Part shown: positions 13,470 through 13,495 of the stretch, piece after piece | How the letters are laid out: each line of letters starts with the position of its first letter | Position numbering within the stretch: the first letter of the stretch is position 1 | From: an uncultured Collinsella sp. | GTDB taxonomy: Bacteria; Actinomycetota; Coriobacteriia; Coriobacteriales; Coriobacteriaceae | Direction of reading: 5' to 3' | Length of the DNA stretch: 13,495 bases | NCBI GenBank assembly: GCA_900757385.1 | Contig: CAAENO010000065.1 | Coordinates: 1 to 13,495 of the forward strand | Notes under the pieces: generated by a model | Database searches by the model: none | What the model was told of the DNA's origin: nothing | What the model saw: the letters and a program-made list of their open reading frames with translations, nothing else | Translations under genes and position numbers: made by a program

Positions 13470-13495
13470 ATGCAGGAGGCATGGGAAGGCTTCAA
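13470..13495 (+). CDS. pflB: Probable formate C-acetyltransferase (pyruvate formate-lyase), N-terminus only
   Basis: The ATG at 13470 is preceded by TAGGAG (12 bases upstream) and reads MQEAWEGF before the window ends. The opening A-W-x-G-F is typical of the N-terminus of Gram-positive-type PflB, which splits pyruvate with CoA into acetyl-CoA and formate in fermenting anaerobes, using a glycyl radical. The rest of the gene lies to the right. With only eight full residues the call is tentative. A second ATG in the +1 frame at 13481 lies one base after AGGAGG and is too close to be used well. Confidence 0.55.

Overview
The window looks like a chromosomal segment of a GC-rich anaerobic actinobacterium of the Coriobacteriia, most likely Collinsella or a close relative. 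This rests on codon use, strong AGGAGG-type ribosome binding sites, the gene complement and a style of intergenic inverted repeats with GGGAC ends. It is inferred by eye, with no database search.

Layout: (1) the C-terminal part of a MATE-family multidrug transporter runs in from the left edge and ends in a perfect hairpin. (2) A stand-alone AAA ATPase with a DUF4143 tail follows. It looks less GC-rich than its neighbours and is preceded by three tandem copies of a 23-bp unit. (3) A gene-free stretch (2207-2579) holds several hairpins, a branched inverted-repeat element and one copy of a dispersed 31-bp repeat. (4) A GAF/LuxR-type regulator is divergent from aguA (agmatine deiminase). The shared 178-bp region has a symmetric dyad and a leader with potential long-range pairing. 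(5) Remains of two genes sit at 4880-5585: a short fragment and the C-lobe plus zinc knuckle of a kinase-like protein that lacks its ATP-binding half. (6) A GNAT acetyltransferase, a cluster of inverted repeats, and a class I DAHP synthase (first step of aromatic amino acid synthesis) follow on the minus strand. (7) A 576-bp gene-free stretch contains the second copy of the 31-bp repeat and a 229-bp element with perfect 31-bp inverted ends. (8) A compact minus-strand operon encodes a MarR regulator and two ABC exporter half-transporters, with stop/start overlaps. (9) A long non-coding leader ends in the first nine codons of what looks like pyruvate formate-lyase (pflB).

How the genes work together: the two ABC half-transporters carry complementary defects. 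One has Asp for the catalytic Glu and Gln for the H-loop His; the other has an LSQGQ signature. This is the signature of a heterodimeric exporter with one degenerate and one consensus ATP site. The MarR protein probably represses its own operon, through a 15-bp dyad that covers its GTG start codon. The LuxR-type protein is the natural candidate to control aguA.

No complete new defence system or mobile element with its own transposase is visible. The most unusual material is in the intergenic DNA: at least six inverted-repeat elements, several sharing GGGAC ends, plus a MITE-like element and a candidate branched RNA structure.
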